This document shows positions 31,801-40,747 of a DNA stretch of 64,000 nt, piece by piece. Source of the DNA: Closterium sp. NIES-65 (taxonomy: Eukaryota > Streptophyta > Zygnematophyceae > Desmidiales > Closteriaceae). The position numbers were made by a program, and so were the translations under genes. Every line of letters begins with the position of its first letter. Position 1 is the first letter of the stretch. The stretch spans positions 1-64,000 of the forward strand of contig CANXME010000516.1 in NCBI GenBank assembly GCA_948144175.1, written 5' to 3'. Under the pieces are notes generated by a model. The model did no database searches. It was given only the letters and a program-made list of their open reading frames with translations, and was not told where the DNA came from.

Positions 31801-31974
31801 TGCTACTTCCTGTCTCGTGAGCTGCAGCAGCGTGGTCAGCTCCGCCTCACCTACGTGGCCTCTGAGGCCAACACTGCTGATATCTTCACCAAGGCCCTTC
31901 CGCCTTGTGATCATCAGCGCTTCTGTACTGTGCTAGGTCTTGTGCCTACCTGGCCTCACTTGCTCACTTCTTGA
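25896..31974 (+). pseudogene. gag-pol: E9 gag-pol polyprotein (inactivated)
   Basis: Starts at MASPSVLTFDAEGRAVDF. A one-base loss near 26020 and a deletion near 26325 (missing the PAEFC segment) disrupt the capsid region. The Gly-rich linker is 26670-26910. The zinc motif region 27050-27115 ends in a CAG-to-TAG stop at 27106. Protease LDSGASRSFF (about 27460), pre-integrase, and integrase MDVWGP and HSDRGGEF lie in 27241-28401, which ends at another CAG-to-TAG stop (28399). Integrase C-terminus and GAEPG linker run 28408-29553, with a 37-residue Ala/Gly repeat present about three times (29220-29570). RT and RNase H are open in 29989-31974: ARGFSQRQGVDYFQTFSP, YGLRQAP, YVDD, SSCEAEIYAG, HRTKHIAL. 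The long 3' frame suggests recent inactivation. Confidence 0.9.
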
Positions 31975-32174
31975 TCTTGTTTGTACTGTCTTCTTTCTAT
32001 ACCTGCCCTTGCTTGTTTTACCTTTATATATATGACCTTGCATGTGAACTGGCCTTGTGGCCTTACTCTTGTGCTCGGACTGTGTGGTGACTTTGTGATC
32101 CACCCTGAGCTTGCTTTGCTTTGCTTGACTGGTCTTGTGACCACTTGTTCTCCCCCACTTTGCCTATGGGGGTG

Positions 32175-32296
32175 TGTCAGAACATTATAGCTTATACATT
32201 TGTGTAGGCTGTAGTGGGGTAGCCCATAAGGGGTACAACCCAATTAGGGTTAGTACTTGTACCAAACTTTTCATAGTTCATTCTTACTTCTCGTCA
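32175..32296 (+). repeat. E9 3' LTR
   Basis: 122 bp starting TGTCAGAACATTATAGC and ending ACTTCTCGTCA, about 10 bp shorter than the 5' LTR by a deletion near the 3' end. It is followed by target duplication GTATT. Confidence 0.92.
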
Positions 32297-32301
32297 GTAT
32301 T

Positions 32302-32826
32302 CTCCCTGATAAAACACCCTAGGGTATTATGAAAACCATTGGGAAAAAATGGGGGGGGGGTCTCCTCAAAGGAAAATCTTACATAATACCCGGGTCTTAT
32401 TATATTGTATATTTTTTATCAAGTAGAAAATATGTGAAACAAAATCAGGTGTCTGACTTCACTTCAAGATTGTTGACCAGTGCCGCAAAACCGAGTATAC
32501 GAGGATAACGTGATCGCCCACTGGAATCTGCCACGTGGCATATTCGAGTGGGCAATTTTGGCTCTTGATAGGGTGAAAACAAAGCCAATTGCGTGGCGAG
32601 GGTTCATGCAACCGCCGGCCAGAATTGCGCACGGTGGTGCGTTCTTACTGTACCAGTCACTTCTTGACTGGTTTGGTCACGTGTAAGTGAGGTGGATTGG
32701 GTGGGGTATTAAAATGATGTGGCACGATCTAGGCTGTTCAATTTCTGGTCGGTAATTAGCAGAGAGATCCGCATTGGCGCGCTGAAGCCTTGCTCCAGTA
32801 TTCCACGAATGTGGGAGTGGGATGGG
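32302..32826. other. Interior of the mariner-like element, left part
   Basis: Sequence between E9 and E5 that belongs to the TA-flanked DNA element. It has the rest of the left inverted terminus, a ten-G run near 32350 and AT-rich sequence. A short open frame (32480-32686) resembles no transposase I recognise. It ends in the E5 target site (ATGGG, 32822-32826). Confidence 0.5.
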
Positions 32827-33144
32827 TGTTGGGAACAATAAGTCTTAAAGCGCCTCTGTCGTGTCGAAACTCAGGATACAAGCGAAGCAGTCCAAGTCGA
32901 AGCATCGCGAGTCAACCCTCGGAGGTTAGGGTAACCGCTTAGAGGTTACGCGAAGGTCAAAAGTCAGCGACCTTTGACTTGACAAATACAGCGCGACAGC
33001 AAGGACACACAACTGACTCGACATTGAGCAGTTGCCCGAGTCGCACTTATCGAATCGCAACAGCAAAACAGTTTAATTATATCTATTCGTATTCCTTGTA
33101 CTCTTATATAAAGCCTTGTATTTGCTTGTTTTAATTAACTTACT
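32827..33144 (+). repeat. E5 5' LTR, first part
   Basis: 318 bp matching 45665-45981; the remaining 117 bp of this LTR lie at 40568-40684, beyond E4 and its TTACT duplication. It contains AT-rich sequence with a TATA-like TTATATAAAG near 33105-33115. Confidence 0.9.
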
Positions 33145-33275
33145 TGTGAAACTATGAGCAGAGGAATGAATTGACTAAGTCAGAGTTGGGTACAAATACA
33201 ACCCTAGCAAACTGTACCCCATATGTGCTACCCCACTATAGCCTACAAACATGCATCAGCTATAATAATCTGACA
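33145..33275 (-). repeat. E4 3' LTR
   Basis: 131 bp, TGTGAAACTATGAGC...AATAATCTGACA on the plus strand. It is followed by CACCCCCATA, the complement of the polypurine tract. It looks base-for-base identical to 40432-40562. Confidence 0.95.
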
Positions 33276-33479
33276 CACCCCCATAGGCAAAGTGGGGGAG
33301 AACAAGGGGTCACAAGACCAGTCAAACAAAGCAAAACAAGCTCAGGGTGGATCACAAAGTCACCACACAGTCCGAGCACAAGAGCAAGGCCAGAGGCCAG
33401 TTCACATGCAGGAGTAAAGACATATATATAAAACTAGACAAGCAAGAGCAGGTATATATATGTCAAAGTACAAGTAAAG
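33276..33479 (-). other. E4 3' non-coding tail and polypurine tract
   Basis: About 200 bp between the pol stop and the 3' LTR, holding the group's conserved blocks on the minus strand (GTGAACTGGCC, TGTGATCCACCCTGAGCTTG, GACTGGTCTTGTGACC). It ends in the TATGGGGGTG polypurine tract. No reading frame is supported. Confidence 0.75.
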
Positions 33480-36400
33480 TCAAGAAGAGAGCAAGTGAGG
33501 CAAGACAGGTACAAGACCCAGCTGGGTACAAAAGCGCTGATGGTCGCAAGGCGCAAGTGCCTTGGTGAACACATCAGCAGTGTTGGCCTCAGAGGCCACG
33601 TAAGCAAGTCGCAACTGACCACGCTGCTGCAGCTCACGAGCAAGGAAGTAGCGGAGAGCAATGTGCTTCGTTCTGTGCTCCAAGCGCTGCTCTCGACACA
33701 AGGCCAACATGGCCTTGTTGTCTACGTACAGCACTGGAGGAGAACGAGGCAGCTCTCCAAGGTCAGTCAGCAGGTAGGTGAGCCAGCGAAGCTCCTGTGC
33801 AGCCATGGCCCCGGCGTAGATCTCAGCCTCACAACTGGAGCCGAGAACCGAAGACGAGCGAGTAGACCGCCACGAGACAGAGCCGGAACCAAGGCTGAAG
33901 GTGTAACCCTGTGACGACCGCTGCGTAGCCTGGTCGTCAGCCCAAGAAGCGTCTGCGTGCCCAGTAAGGACCACTGGACTCCGCCCTCCAAGCACTAGCC
34001 CCATGCCCGACGTACTGCACAGGTAGCGCAATACCCTCTTCGCTGCAGCCATGTGCTCTGGTCGGTGTCTCCCAGGAGCAACATAGCGTGCAAGGATGCT
34101 CAGAGGGTATGCAAGGTCAGGTCGAGTGCAGGTCATCAGGTACATGAGGCAGCCAACAAGCTCTGCATACGGACCACTCGACTCTACGGACTCATCCGAA
34201 GGCAGAGCTGAGAGTGAGTGGCGAGTAGGCAGAGGAGTGGCCTGAGGCGAGGAGTACGTGAAGCCGAAGCGCTGAAGGACCTGCTGCACCATGTGTGACT
34301 GAGTCAGGGTAATGGTGCGGCGTGCTCTGTCCCGAGTGATCTGCAAGCCAAGGTAGCTGCGCAGTTCACCCAGGTCTGTGCACGTGTGTCTCTTCAGCAG
34401 CTCGGACTTCACGTAGGCGAGTCCAGCAGTGTCCGCTGTGGCAAAGACCAAGTCGTCGACGTACACGAGGATGTAGAACGGCGGCAGGGAAGTGTCGGTG
34501 CGAAGAAACAGCGACGGGTCAGCAGTAGAAGGAGCAAACCCAAGAGCCGCAAGCGTAGTCCTCAGTGTGTCGTGCCACTCACGCGGTGCCTGGCGGAGAC
34601 CGTAGACTGGCCGTCGGAGGCTCCACTGGGTGCCAGGAGGGAAAGTCCCAGTGAAGCCAGGCGGACGGCGCAGCCAGATCTCCTCGTGCAGGCTACCCTG
34701 CAGGAACGCAGTGCTGAAGTCGAGAGAGTGAAGCTCGTAGTCGCGCTGAGCGGCAATGTGCAGCAGCACCCGAAGAGTGGTCATCTTCGGGGTGGGAGAG
34801 AAGGTCTGAAAGTAGTCAACTCCCTGCCGCTGACTGAAGCCACGAGCCACGTAACGCGCCTTGAAGACAGGCGGCGAGCCCGGCGGCCGCTTCACCCTGA
34901 AGATCCACATGCCACTGACGATGTTCGCCCCAGGAGGGGGAACCGCGTCAACGTAGGTGCCTGTGGACTTCCAGGAAGCCATCTCTGCATCCATAGCTGC
35001 CTGCCACTGAGAGGAGTAGGGACCCTCTACGGCCTCCGCGTAAGAACGCGGAGTCGGGATGTCTAGTGCATCCGGGTCTCCCTCAGGGGCTAGCAGTACA
35101 GACGCGAGACGAGGTGAAGCAGCGGCTAGACACTGGAACTCCTCCTGCCTGTCCTCTAGGACGTCCGTGCCAAGGGCACACTCACCCCCGACGGACGGAG
35201 GACAGGCGGACTCAGACTCAGCGACAAGACGAGCAGCGTAGTCTAGACGACAGCGCGCAGCAAAGTCGACAAGCTCAGTGACAAGGGCAGACGCAGCAGA
35301 CGACTCGAAGGAAGGGTCAGTGACAGCAGTAGCAAGGAGACGCGTGACAGTAGGACTGGCAGCACGAAGAGAGTCCGACTCCGGGTCGGCAAGAGCAGGA
35401 AGAGAGGAAGCAGGAGGAGAAGGCAAAGGGGCACGCAGAGGAGCAGTGGACGGACGCAGTGACATCCGGTGCGTGCCAGGGACAGGAGGAGGACGCTGAC
35501 GCGACCCGCGACCACTAGCGCGCTCAGTACGAACAGGCGACGCAGGACGAGACGCAGGCTCACGACGCTCAGTAAGACCTCCAGTCGGACCAGCGTAGGG
35601 AGAAGGAGCAGGCAAAGGGGAGGCAGGCTGTAGCTGTGGCTGTGACCGGACAGGCTGCGGACCCTCTAAGGAAGGAGGAGGAGGTGTAAGACCAAGAACC
35701 TGCTGCAGGAGCGGAACGAAGTACGGTCGAGGCCGCGCGGCGACGCCAGAAACAGCAGGAACAGCACCAGCACCCCCGGCAGGAGCACCCACTCCAGCAG
35801 CACCTCCAGCAGAACCACCAGAAGCTCCAGAACCTCCAGCAGCAGCACCAGGAGCACCGTCAGTCGGACCACCAACCGCAGGCTCAGCGCCAACGTCCTC
35901 AGCAGGACCAGCTCCAGGAGAACACTCAGACCCAGCAGCTCCAGCACCCACAGGACGAGCACCGCCAGGTCGCGTGGCAGCAGCGCCCTCCGCAGCCGAA
36001 GAACCACCAGCACCAGCGGCACGCCTCCAGCGCCGGGCAAACCACTCACGCAGCTCCTGTGGAGAGAGCGGCTCCCGGTGAGACGAAGCACCCCCAGGCA
36101 CAGCACCTCCAGGCTCGGCACCTCCCGGCTCAGCACCCCCAGGCTCAGTACCCCCAGACACAGCACCCCCAGGCACAGTACCCCCAGGCTCAGCACCCCC
36201 AGGCTCAGCACCCCTAGACTCCGCACCCCCAGGCTCAGCTCCCGCAGCAGCACCGGAGTCACCAGTGACCTCGACAGGCTCGACCGCGTCTACCTGAGAC
36301 ACACCTGAAGGGGCAGGACCCTGAGGGGGGAGGGGGACTACTGGGGGGGGACCTGGTACCAAGAAGAGGGGGGGTGGGGGGAGGGACGGAGTGCGGTAGG

Positions 36401-39365
36401 GGAAGAGGCGGTAGTAGGGTACCGACTCGTCGAACGTGACGTCCTGGGAGGACAGAACACGTCGAGAGGTGGGGTGGTAAAACTGCCACCCAGGGGCGTC
36501 GGGGGGGAACCCGAGGAAGACGCAGGGAGAAGCACGAGGGGACAGCTTGTCCGCAGACAGGTCGCGAACAAACGCCCGAGATCCCCAGACCCGGAACGCC
36601 GACGCATCGCCAACCTTCCCCGTCCACAACAGAGCTGGGGAGGTCTCCGGTCGAGAGACCCTGGGGTGGAGGTTGATCTGGTGCGCAGCGTACCTGACCG
36701 CAAACGGCCACAGAAAATGGGGAGCAGCCGCATGCATCATGGACGTACGAGCGACGTCCATGACCATGCCAATGCGGCGCTCAGCGATCCCATTCTGCTG
36801 TGGTGAGTCCGGAAGCGTGAAGGTCTGACGGATGCCTCGCACACGACAGTAGGTACTCAGGAGGGCCGAGGAGAACTCTCCGCCTCTGTCCGAGTGCAGA
36901 CGCAAGACAGGGAAGTCAGAGCCAAAGCTTCTCCGAAGCTGAAGACGAGCTGCGCGGATCCAGTCGATCAACACCTGAGTGACCTCACCCTTGCTGCGCA
37001 AGGGGAAGACTGTGGTGTAACGCGAGTAGTCGTCAACCACTAGCAGGAAGTAGCGCTCCTGACCCTGTCCACGGACGCGGGCTGGGCCCCACACGTCCAT
37101 GTGAAGCGTCTGCAACGGGGCCTCTGTCGGAGGAAACTGGGAGGAGTGAGGGGCAGCACGCTGGCGCCCCTCGACACAGGGGACACAGGCAGGGCCAGGG
37201 CCCGGAGGAAGGGGAGGGAGGGACCGGGGAAGACCAGACACAAGGACCCGCGAGGCCATGCCTCTGAGCCGAAGCAGAGAGGGGTGGCCAAGGCGGTGGT
37301 GCCAGAGGAGGGTCTCGTGAGACAGACGACGACACGAACAAGGGGCAGACTCAGGACCAGACCTGGACGCTGCAGCAAACACCTGACCAGACGAAGGGGC
37401 CCTACCAGACGCAGTACCTGGAGGAGAAGCAGTGGTCAGTGTGTACAGGCTCGATCCCGGCCGACGTGTAAACGTAGCCAGGTGGCGACCTGTATCCGCC
37501 TCCGTACAGTGGGTCACCCGCTGACGAGCAGGGGTGAACTGGTGGACACCTGCATCCTGGAGGTCAGCACCACTCACCAAGTTCGTCGAGAACGAGGGGA
37601 GGTAGAGACCAGTCAGGGTGCCAGAGGGGGCCGCCGGACACGGGAGGACAGTGGAGAAGCGAGACAGGACAGGCCCCCCAGAGGGGTCCGCCAGGGACAC
37701 CGCAACCGGCCGACTCAGCGGCGTGAGAGTGGTGCGGTCCCTAAAGAAGGAGCGAGACGCTCCAGAGTCAAGGGTGAAGGTGTGAGAGGCCAAAGCCGAC
37801 ACAGTACCTGAGAGGGCGGACTCACCAGTACCTGAAAGCACAGACGCACTGGCACCTAGAGCAGCAGCTGCACTAGTACCTGACGCGGCAGTACCAATGC
37901 CCGGGTCGGGCGGGAAACACCGGTAACAGTCATCCTCATCACTACCAGTCACAGCATACATAGCAGAGAGAATAGCATCAAAATCAAGATCATAAATAGC
38001 TACACCAGCCCTAGACAGCTCTCCCCAGCGGGGGATCTCAGCGGCCTCCGGAAACTGCTGACGCCAGGCGTCGGTCAGGCGGCCAAAGCAGCGACGGGCT
38101 GTGTGGGCGCCTCCACACCTCTCCCCTGCACGGTCACCAGTGCGAAGAACGTAGGGGCAGGGACCAAGCGCACCACCGCGCTGACGCTGCAAGTACCACT
38201 CACGGAGCTGCTGAGGGCCGGGGACGGTGCGAGAGCGCTGCTGCTGCTGCTGCGGCTGCTGCTGTGGCTGCTGCTGCTGCTGCTGCTGGCGCTGACCACC
38301 CCCAGAGCTGCTCCGCTGGGACGAGCCACTCCGACCCCCTCCTCCACCGCCACCCCCGCCTCCACCGCCACCCCCGTCGCCACCGCCACCTCCCCCACCA
38401 GGACCGTCGCTCCCACCGCTCCCACCGCCTCCTCCGCTACCACCTCCGCCGCCACCTCCGCCTCCACCGCCGCCACTACTACCTCCACTCCCGCCACCAC
38501 CCCCCCCGCCACCCCCACTCCCCCCTCCACCCCCACCGCCTCCTCCACCGCCCCCTCTGGCTCCACCCGCTCCCTTGCCCCCCTTGCCCTTGCCAGTGCG
38601 GCGTCTGCCACTGGGGGCAGACGCCGCGCCGACCGACTCAAAACCAACGAGGTCGGCCGCAGCGGCAGAGGCGACAGAGGGCAGCAGGGGGGAGGGACCA
38701 CACCCCTCAAAGATGGGGGTGCGAGGGTCACCCCGAGAGGCCCCTACAGCGACAATACTCTTCTCAGCCGCTAGCAGGGACTCCTCAAGGAGGTCGACAG
38801 TGAGAGTGGTGGGACAGACAGAGAGAAACTGGTCCCTAACGACACGAAGGGACTCAGGAAGACGGGTGACGAGAAAGTAGAGAGTGATGTACATGGGAGG
38901 AGGGTTCGCAGCGCGGAACTCAGCAGGAAGGGCAGCGCGGTAGCGGGTGTCACTAGCGCGGAGGTGGGTAACGAGGTCAGCGACAGTGGGAAAGGAAGCG
39001 AGGTCAGGGAAGAGAAACGGTAGCATGAGGCGGCTAAGGGTAGCGGAGGAAGGGGAGGAGTAGCACGCAACTACAGCGTCGTACAAGGCCTGAGCGGTCT
39101 TGCACTGACTAAAGTGGGCACGCTCAGAGGAAGGGAGGTGGCGACGCACAGCAAGACGTGCAGCAGCATCGCGGGTCGCCCACTTGGAGCGAACGGCAGA
39201 GTCAGCATCAGCAGGCGGGGCAGGGACAGCGCCAGAGACAAAGTCAAAGAGAGAGACCTCATCTACCGCATCACACAGTAAGTACAGCTGCAGATCCTCG
39301 ATCCAGACGGCAAAGTCAATGGCCCTCCCCTCAGCGTCAAAAGTGAGAACATTGGGGGTGGCCAT
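33480..39365 (-). CDS. gag-pol: E4 Gag-Pol polyprotein, 1961 aa, intact
   Basis: One open frame encodes the whole copia polyprotein. I chose the Met at 39365 because MATPNVLTFDAEGR matches the starts of E2, E9 and E7; an upstream in-frame Met (39386) adds seven residues. Order: capsid region (about 1-260), poly-Gly/Ser linker and Gln-rich tract, variant zinc motif from Cys403, then protease LDSGAS with Asp533. The pre-integrase HHCC is followed by integrase with Asp757, Asp826 and Glu862, the last two separated by 35 residues as in DD35E enzymes. A GAEPG-repeat linker precedes RT (ARGFSQRQGVDYFQTFSP, LDFSTAFLQG, YVDD 1635-1638). RNase H has HADASWADD, SSCEAEIYAG, LYVDNKAM and HRTKHIAL. All catalytic residues I can locate are present. 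No frameshift separates Gag from Pol, so their ratio must be set another way. Confidence 0.95.
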   Translation of the reverse strand: MATPNVLTFDAEGRAIDFAVWIEDLQLYLLCDAVDEVSLFDFVSGAVPAPPADADSAVRSKWATRDAAARLAVRRHLPSSERAHFSQCKTAQALYDAVVACYSSPSSATLSRLMLPFLFPDLASFPTVADLVTHLRASDTRYRAALPAEFRAANPPPMYITLYFLVTRLPESLRVVRDQFLSVCPTTLTVDLLEESLLAAEKSIVAVGASRGDPRTPIFEGCGPSPLLPSVASAAAADLVGFESVGAASAPSGRRRTGKGKGGKGAGGARGGGGGGGGGGGGSGGGGGGGGGSGGSSGGGGGGGGGGGGSGGGGGSGGSDGPGGGGGGGDGGGGGGGGGGGGGGRSGSSQRSSSGGGQRQQQQQQQPQQQPQQQQQRSRTVPGPQQLREWYLQRQRGGALGPCPYVLRTGDRAGERCGGAHTARRCFGRLTDAWRQQFPEAAEIPRWGELSRAGVAIYDLDFDAILSAMYAVTGSDEDDCYRCFPPDPGIGTAASGTSAAAALGASASVLSGTGESALSGTVSALASHTFTLDSGASRSFFRDRTTLTPLSRPVAVSLADPSGGPVLSRFSTVLPCPAAPSGTLTGLYLPSFSTNLVSGADLQDAGVHQFTPARQRVTHCTEADTGRHLATFTRRPGSSLYTLTTASPPGTASGRAPSSGQVFAAASRSGPESAPCSCRRLSHETLLWHHRLGHPSLLRLRGMASRVLVSGLPRSLPPLPPGPGPACVPCVEGRQRAAPHSSQFPPTEAPLQTLHMDVWGPARVRGQGQERYFLLVVDDYSRYTTVFPLRSKGEVTQVLIDWIRAARLQLRRSFGSDFPVLRLHSDRGGEFSSALLSTYCRVRGIRQTFTLPDSPQQNGIAERRIGMVMDVARTSMMHAAAPHFLWPFAVRYAAHQINLHPRVSRPETSPALLWTGKVGDASAFRVWGSRAFVRDLSADKLSPRASPCVFLGFPPDAPGWQFYHPTSRRVLSSQDVTFDESVPYYRLFPYRTPSLPPPPLFLVPGPPPVVPLPPQGPAPSGVSQVDAVEPVEVTGDSGAAAGAEPGGAESRGAEPGGAEPGGTVPGGAVSGGTEPGGAEPGGAEPGGAVPGGASSHREPLSPQELREWFARRWRRAAGAGGSSAAEGAAATRPGGARPVGAGAAGSECSPGAGPAEDVGAEPAVGGPTDGAPGAAAGGSGASGGSAGGAAGVGAPAGGAGAVPAVSGVAARPRPYFVPLLQQVLGLTPPPPSLEGPQPVRSQPQLQPASPLPAPSPYAGPTGGLTERREPASRPASPVRTERASGRGSRQRPPPVPGTHRMSLRPSTAPLRAPLPSPPASSLPALADPESDSLRAASPTVTRLLATAVTDPSFESSAASALVTELVDFAARCRLDYAARLVAESESACPPSVGGECALGTDVLEDRQEEFQCLAAASPRLASVLLAPEGDPDALDIPTPRSYAEAVEGPYSSQWQAAMDAEMASWKSTGTYVDAVPPPGANIVSGMWIFRVKRPPGSPPVFKARYVARGFSQRQGVDYFQTFSPTPKMTTLRVLLHIAAQRDYELHSLDFSTAFLQGSLHEEIWLRRPPGFTGTFPPGTQWSLRRPVYGLRQAPREWHDTLRTTLAALGFAPSTADPSLFLRTDTSLPPFYILVYVDDLVFATADTAGLAYVKSELLKRHTCTDLGELRSYLGLQITRDRARRTITLTQSHMVQQVLQRFGFTYSSPQATPLPTRHSLSALPSDESVESSGPYAELVGCLMYLMTCTRPDLAYPLSILARYVAPGRHRPEHMAAAKRVLRYLCSTSGMGLVLGGRSPVVLTGHADASWADDQATQRSSQGYTFSLGSGSVSWRSTRSSSVLGSSCEAEIYAGAMAAQELRWLTYLLTDLGELPRSPPVLYVDNKAMLALCREQRLEHRTKHIALRYFLARELQQRGQLRLAYVASEANTADVFTKALAPCDHQRFCTQLGLVPVLPHLLSS

Positions 39366-39389
39366 AGCAGCAGCTGAAAGTCTCACCGG

Positions 39390-40431
39390 GATGGGAGAGT
39401 CGGGTAGGTCAGCAGCAGGCGGCTCGGGCTGCTCGTGCAGCTCAGGCGGCTCGGGCTGCTCAGGTACCGGGCGGCTCGGCTACTGCGGGGCGGCTCGGCT
39501 ACTGCGGGGCGGCTCGACTGCTGCTGGGCGGCTCGGCTGCTGCTGGGCAGCTCGGCTGCTGCTGGGCGGCTCGGCTGCTGCTGGGCGGCTCGGCTGCTGC
39601 TAGGCGGCTCGGCTGCTGCTGGGCGGCTCGGCTGCTGCTGGGCGGCTCGGCTGCTGCTGGGCGGCTCGGCTGCAGTGCAGTGGCGGGGCCGGGACAAGGC
39701 CGGCGGTAGGGCCGGCGGTAGGGCCAGGTAGGAGCCGGCGGCGGGCCGAGTAGGAGGCCGGCGACGGGCCGAGTAGGAGGCCGGCGGCAGGGCCGTGTAG
39801 GAGGCCGGCGGCGGGCCGAGTAGGAGGCCGGCGGCGGGCCGAGTAGGAGGCCGGCGACGGGCCGAGTAGGAGGCCGGCGGCAGGGCCGTGTAGGAGGCCG
39901 GCGGCGGGCCGAGTAGGAGGCCGGCGGCGGGCCGAGTAGGAGCCGGGGCCGGGCCGTGTAGGAGGCCGGCGGCGGGCCGTGTAGGAGGCCGGCGGCGGAG
40001 CCGAGTAGGAGCCGGCGGCGGGGCCGTGTAGGAGGCCGGCGGCGGGCCGAGTAGGAGGCCGGCGGCGGGCCGTGTAGGAGGCCGGTGGCGGGCCGAGTAG
40101 GAGGCCGGCGGCGGGCCGTGTAGGAGGCCGGCGGCGGGGCCGAGAAGGAGGCCGGCGCGGGGCCGCGTAAGGGGCCGAGTAGGAGCCGGCGGCCCAGGGC
40201 CGCGTAAGGGGCCGGCTCGGAGCCGCGTAAGAGGCCGGCGCGGGGCCGCGTAGGAGCCGGCGGCGCAGGGCCGCGTAAGGGGCCAGCGCGGGGCCGCGTA
40301 AGGGGCAGGCGGCGGGGCCGCAGGGGAGAGGGCGACCCGAAGGGTCGCTAAAACAAAAAGGGCGCGCCTCGGGGGCGCGCTTCGGTGGGCCCAAAAAAAA
40401 TTCGGTCCTGGAGGGACCTAGCTCTATACCA
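39390..40431 (-). repeat. E4 primer site and GC-rich tandem-repeat leader
   Basis: About 1 kb between LTR and gag. From the LTR inward: the primer site TGGTATAGAGC, the GGGCCC palindrome about 40 nt on, and a GCGCGCC...GGCGCGC inverted pair. A long array of CCGGCGGCGGGCCGAGTAGGAGG-like 23-bp units follows (about 39690-40330), then GGCTCGGCTGCTGCTGGGC-type 18-bp units (about 39420-39680). The array sequence is unlike those of E2, E7 and E9. Confidence 0.85.
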
Positions 40432-40562
40432 TGTGAAACTATGAGCAGAGGAATGAATTGACTAAGTCAGAGTTGGGTACAAATACAACCCTAGCAAACT
40501 GTACCCCATATGTGCTACCCCACTATAGCCTACAAACATGCATCAGCTATAATAATCTGACA
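40432..40562 (-). repeat. E4 5' LTR
   Basis: 131-bp LTR identical to 33145-33275; the primer-binding site lies immediately on its left (minus-strand downstream) side and target duplication TTACT on its right. Confidence 0.95.
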
Positions 40563-40567
40563 TTACT

Positions 40568-40684
40568 TTGCCCTCACGTACTAGCGCAAGGTGGTTCAAG
40601 GACTTTTTCATTCAAACGCTTCCGCTATTACAATCCTACTTAGACTTTAACTCTACAAAGATCCTAGGGCATCTCAGCCCAACA
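40568..40684 (+). repeat. E5 5' LTR, second part
   Basis: Last 117 bp of the E5 5' LTR, ending CAGCCCAACA and followed by the primer site TGGTATGAGAGC (40685-40696). Matches 45984-46100. Confidence 0.9.
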
Positions 40685-40747
40685 TGGTATGAGAGCAGAC
40701 AGAGTTCAAAGTTTCCTTTTTCTCTTAATACTTAATACAAGGAAGAC

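Larger units (their letters stand above)
24693..32296 (+). mobile_element. Ty1/copia element E9, full length
   Basis: Complete copia with LTRs 24693-24824 (132 bp) and 32175-32296 (122 bp, short deletion) and a perfect GTATT target duplication (24688-24692 and 32297-32301). The primer site TGGTATCGAGCAGGTTCCC starts at 24825; a TATGGGGGTG tract precedes the 3' LTR. GGGCCC lies at 24862-24867. The leader array occupies about 24925-25850. Gag-pol is inactivated by stops and indels, though the RT-RNase H end is open for 661 codons. Confidence 0.93.
33145..40562 (-). mobile_element. Ty1/copia element E4, intact and recent
   Basis: A 7418-bp copia in minus orientation. LTRs 33145-33275 and 40432-40562 (131 bp each) appear identical, and a perfect TTACT target duplication flanks the element (33140-33144 and 40563-40567). 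The primer site reads TGGTATAGAGC next to the right LTR. GGGCCC lies at 40387-40392. Right after it are inverted GCGCGCC/GGCGCGC blocks, then a long leader array (about 39410-40330), one uninterrupted gag-pol, and the usual tail with the polypurine tract. It inserted into the 5' LTR of E5. Identical LTRs and an intact frame make it a candidate for a currently active, autonomous copy. Confidence 0.95.

Noticed and set aside
32480..32686. 68-codon ORF as a transposase fragment
   Set aside because: It has no recognisable DDE motif or similarity I can name, and its length is expected by chance. Left as interior of the mariner-like element.
39600..40394. 264-codon minus-strand ORF in the E4 leader as a leader protein
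   Set aside because: It begins at a non-ATG codon and is pure translated tandem repeat in GC-rich sequence, which rarely contains stops. Leaders of sibling elements encode unrelated sequence.
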